Of a DNA stretch of 64,000 nt, positions 62,314 through 64,000 are shown in pieces. The notes beneath the pieces are model-generated. The model worked only from the letters and a program-made list of their open reading frames with translations. It had not been told where the DNA came from and did not search any database. The position numbers were made by a program, and so were the translations under genes. The stretch is taken from the NCBI GenBank assembly GCA_023053545.1, contig JAKZAN010000001.1, positions 2,872,565 to 2,936,564 on the forward strand. The letters are read 5' to 3'. Every line of letters starts with the position of its first letter. The stretch's first letter is position 1. The DNA comes from Lepidurus packardi. Taxonomy: Eukaryota > Arthropoda > Branchiopoda > Notostraca > Triopsidae.

Positions 62314-64000
62314 TTACAGTGATTGGAATATACAGGCGACACACGGCAGACACCGATACTTTACTCCGGACTATATGGGAGAGACGTAAACATCTGAGCC
62401 CACACATAGTACTCACAGGCGATTTCAATGCCCACCACTGGTGGTGGGAGAACAAATCGCCAGACGAGGCAGGCAACCTCTTGACTGACTTCGCACACAG
62501 ACATAACTTTGACTTATTAAACAAATGGGACACTCCAACCTTTAAAAACGAAAGAGGACACTGCTCCACATTGGACTTGACTTTTGCGACGCCCCAAATT
62601 CTCACACAAGTTAAACACCACCTGCTAAACGACGACAATTTTGTGAACGAATCGGACCACGCCGCAACAACCATAGACTTCCTTTCACATAGTAAAGCAC
62701 CTTCTGTACACGCTTGGAACTACCACAAAGCTAACTGGCTGCAACTGAACACCAGACTTGGCTTCAGACATCTTCAAAAATGTCTCAGTTCTCTCTGACT
62801 TACATACTCCACAAGACATTGACGCAGCCACATGCTGCCTAACCAGACTAATCACGCGTGCCATGCAGCATAACATCCCAAAACGGAAAATCGGGAACAA
62901 GACGAACCCTTGGTGGAACTCTAATCTGAAATCCTTGCGAAAGCAAACTGCCAGCTTACATAGACTTCACCAGGTCTCGCAAACTCCAAGCAGCGAGCAA
63001 AACTGGAAAAGAGCAAGAAACCAGTACAGAGCGGAAGTTCGAAAGACTCGAGAACAATATTGGAACAACAAACTACTAACACCGGACAATCGTGTGCTAT
63101 GGAATTGGGAAAGGAACCTCCGCCAAACAAAATCGAAAGCATGCCTAGATCAACTCCAGAACAAAGACGGAATCCCTTTTACCGAACCAGTGGATAAATT
63201 AAATTTCTTAGCTACTGACTTAATCAACGGACAGCCACACATACCTGTTACCTTCACTCCTGCACGACCTTACAAAGTCATCAGAAATCCAGCCCCGCCG
63301 TTTACCCTGAGCGAAATTCAAGGTATCCAGGAGCATATCCCACCTTTAAAAGCGGCCGGCCATGATGACATTCAAGCCATCGTCATCAAACATATATGGA
63401 ACACAATCGACAAAACCATCCTGCGAATCCAATGCATCCCTCACTATTGGTTACTTTCCAACTATCTGGAAACGTGCAAAAGTCATCCCTATTCCAAAAC
63501 CAAACAAAAAGGACTACACATCTATTAAGAGTTTTCGTCCCATTGCATTACTTCCTATCCTAGGGAAAATGCTTGAAAAAGCTATTTCCCAAAGACTCTC
63601 CGACTCTTTAGAAAAGGGCAAACTTCTAAACAACTGCCAATGGGGCTTTAAACCCTCCCGATCGACCACCGACGCACTAGTATCACTTAGTGACTCCATC
63701 CTCAATGGCTTCGATAAACGGAAAGTTACAACGAGCCTTTGACAATGTGAATCATGATAAGCTTATACAAATCGTACGAAAAAAACACGTCAAATCTCAA
63801 TATACTAAGCTCATTAGCAGTTTCTTGACCAATAGAGATGCGTATACTTTCACAATGGATCTGCGAGTGATTTAGTCACTCTTCCAAAAGGAGTACCACA
63901 AGGATCCCCCCTGTCCCCTCTCCTATTCTTATTATACATCGATGGCGCGCTACAAATTATCAAAGGAAAACGAGTTAAAATCATTGCCTTTGCAGACGAC
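62314..64000 (+). pseudogene. ORF2 of the degenerate I-group element, multiple frameshifts, cut by window end
   Basis: Coding resumes as TVIGIYRRHTADTDTLL, then GDFNAHHWWWENK and ESDHAAT (endonuclease). A frameshift near 62760 leads to SDIFKNVSVLSDLHTPQDI and NPWWNSNLKSLRKQ. A second near 63440 precedes RPIALLPILGKMLEKA and GFKPSRSTTDALV. A deletion near 63735 removes the start of the LDITGAFDN motif (AFDNVNHDKLIQ remains). A further shift precedes GVPQGSPLSPLLF. The window ends in AFADD. It is homologous along its length to 33294-35010, with many substitutions. Confidence 0.88.

Larger units (their letters stand above)
57395..64000 (+). mobile_element. I-group non-LTR retrotransposon, degenerate, split by a Harbinger element
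   Basis: This is a second, older subfamily. It starts AGTTCGCCATTTTGTGGCGG inside the ND5 copy and has a 5' UTR, ORF1 and ORF2 in the same order as 31394-36340. It runs off the right edge inside the RT (the last codons are AFADD). It has many stops and frameshifts. A 3.09-kb PIF/Harbinger element lies in the endonuclease region with a TTA duplication. Confidence 0.9.

Overview
This is a eukaryotic nuclear window, most likely from a pancrustacean arthropod, made almost entirely of AT-rich satellite DNA and nested transposable elements. No ordinary host gene was recognised. The best taxonomic clue is a nuclear copy of mitochondrial DNA (about 50120-57394). Its tRNAs lie in the order Arg-Asn-Ser1-Glu-(minus)Phe-(minus)ND5, the ancestral pancrustacean arrangement, and its ND5 reads well only in the invertebrate mitochondrial code.

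Layout. 1-3396: minus-strand BEL/Pao retrotransposon (Gag-protease part, primer site, 5' LTR), cut by the left edge. 3397-37275: a satellite field of 20-bp palindromic monomers (six blocks, about 15.6 kb) carrying five non-LTR retrotransposons: a CR1-like element (8868-13299, minus), a 5'-truncated I-group fragment (14404-15545, minus), and three I-group elements of one young family (16295-20280, 26271-30019, 31394-36340, plus). Two of the three have intact 1041-residue ORF2s. The third is split by a solo BEL LTR with a 5-bp target duplication.

37276-43758: a decayed minus-strand BEL/Pao pol fragment split by a young Gypsy element (37682-43114) that has 248-bp LTRs with one mismatch, a CGTA target duplication and a GGGAAAC slippery site at the gag/pol junction. 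43759-44190: a 176-bp copy of a YqaJ nuclease segment and a near-perfect fold-back element. 44191-50119: a plus-strand BEL/Pao gag-pol with its 3' LTR. 50120-57394: the mitochondrial insert, with a 5.25-kb TTAA-flanked DNA transposon (51357-56609) inside ND5. 57395-64000: a degenerate I-group element whose endonuclease is split by a 3.1-kb PIF/Harbinger element (59224-62313).

The most notable system is the TTAA transposon. It encodes one long protein joining a DDE-type transposase (Kolobok-like or 'Mutator-like' family) to a C-terminal YqaJ/lambda-exonuclease-type nuclease, broken by one frameshift and one in-frame stop. The Harbinger element carries both expected partner genes: a transposase with a single-base frameshift and an apparently intact four-exon MADF-BESS gene. 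Several insertions can be reconstructed to the base from their target duplications. The two non-LTR groups have unrelated ORF2 types but clearly homologous ORF1 proteins.
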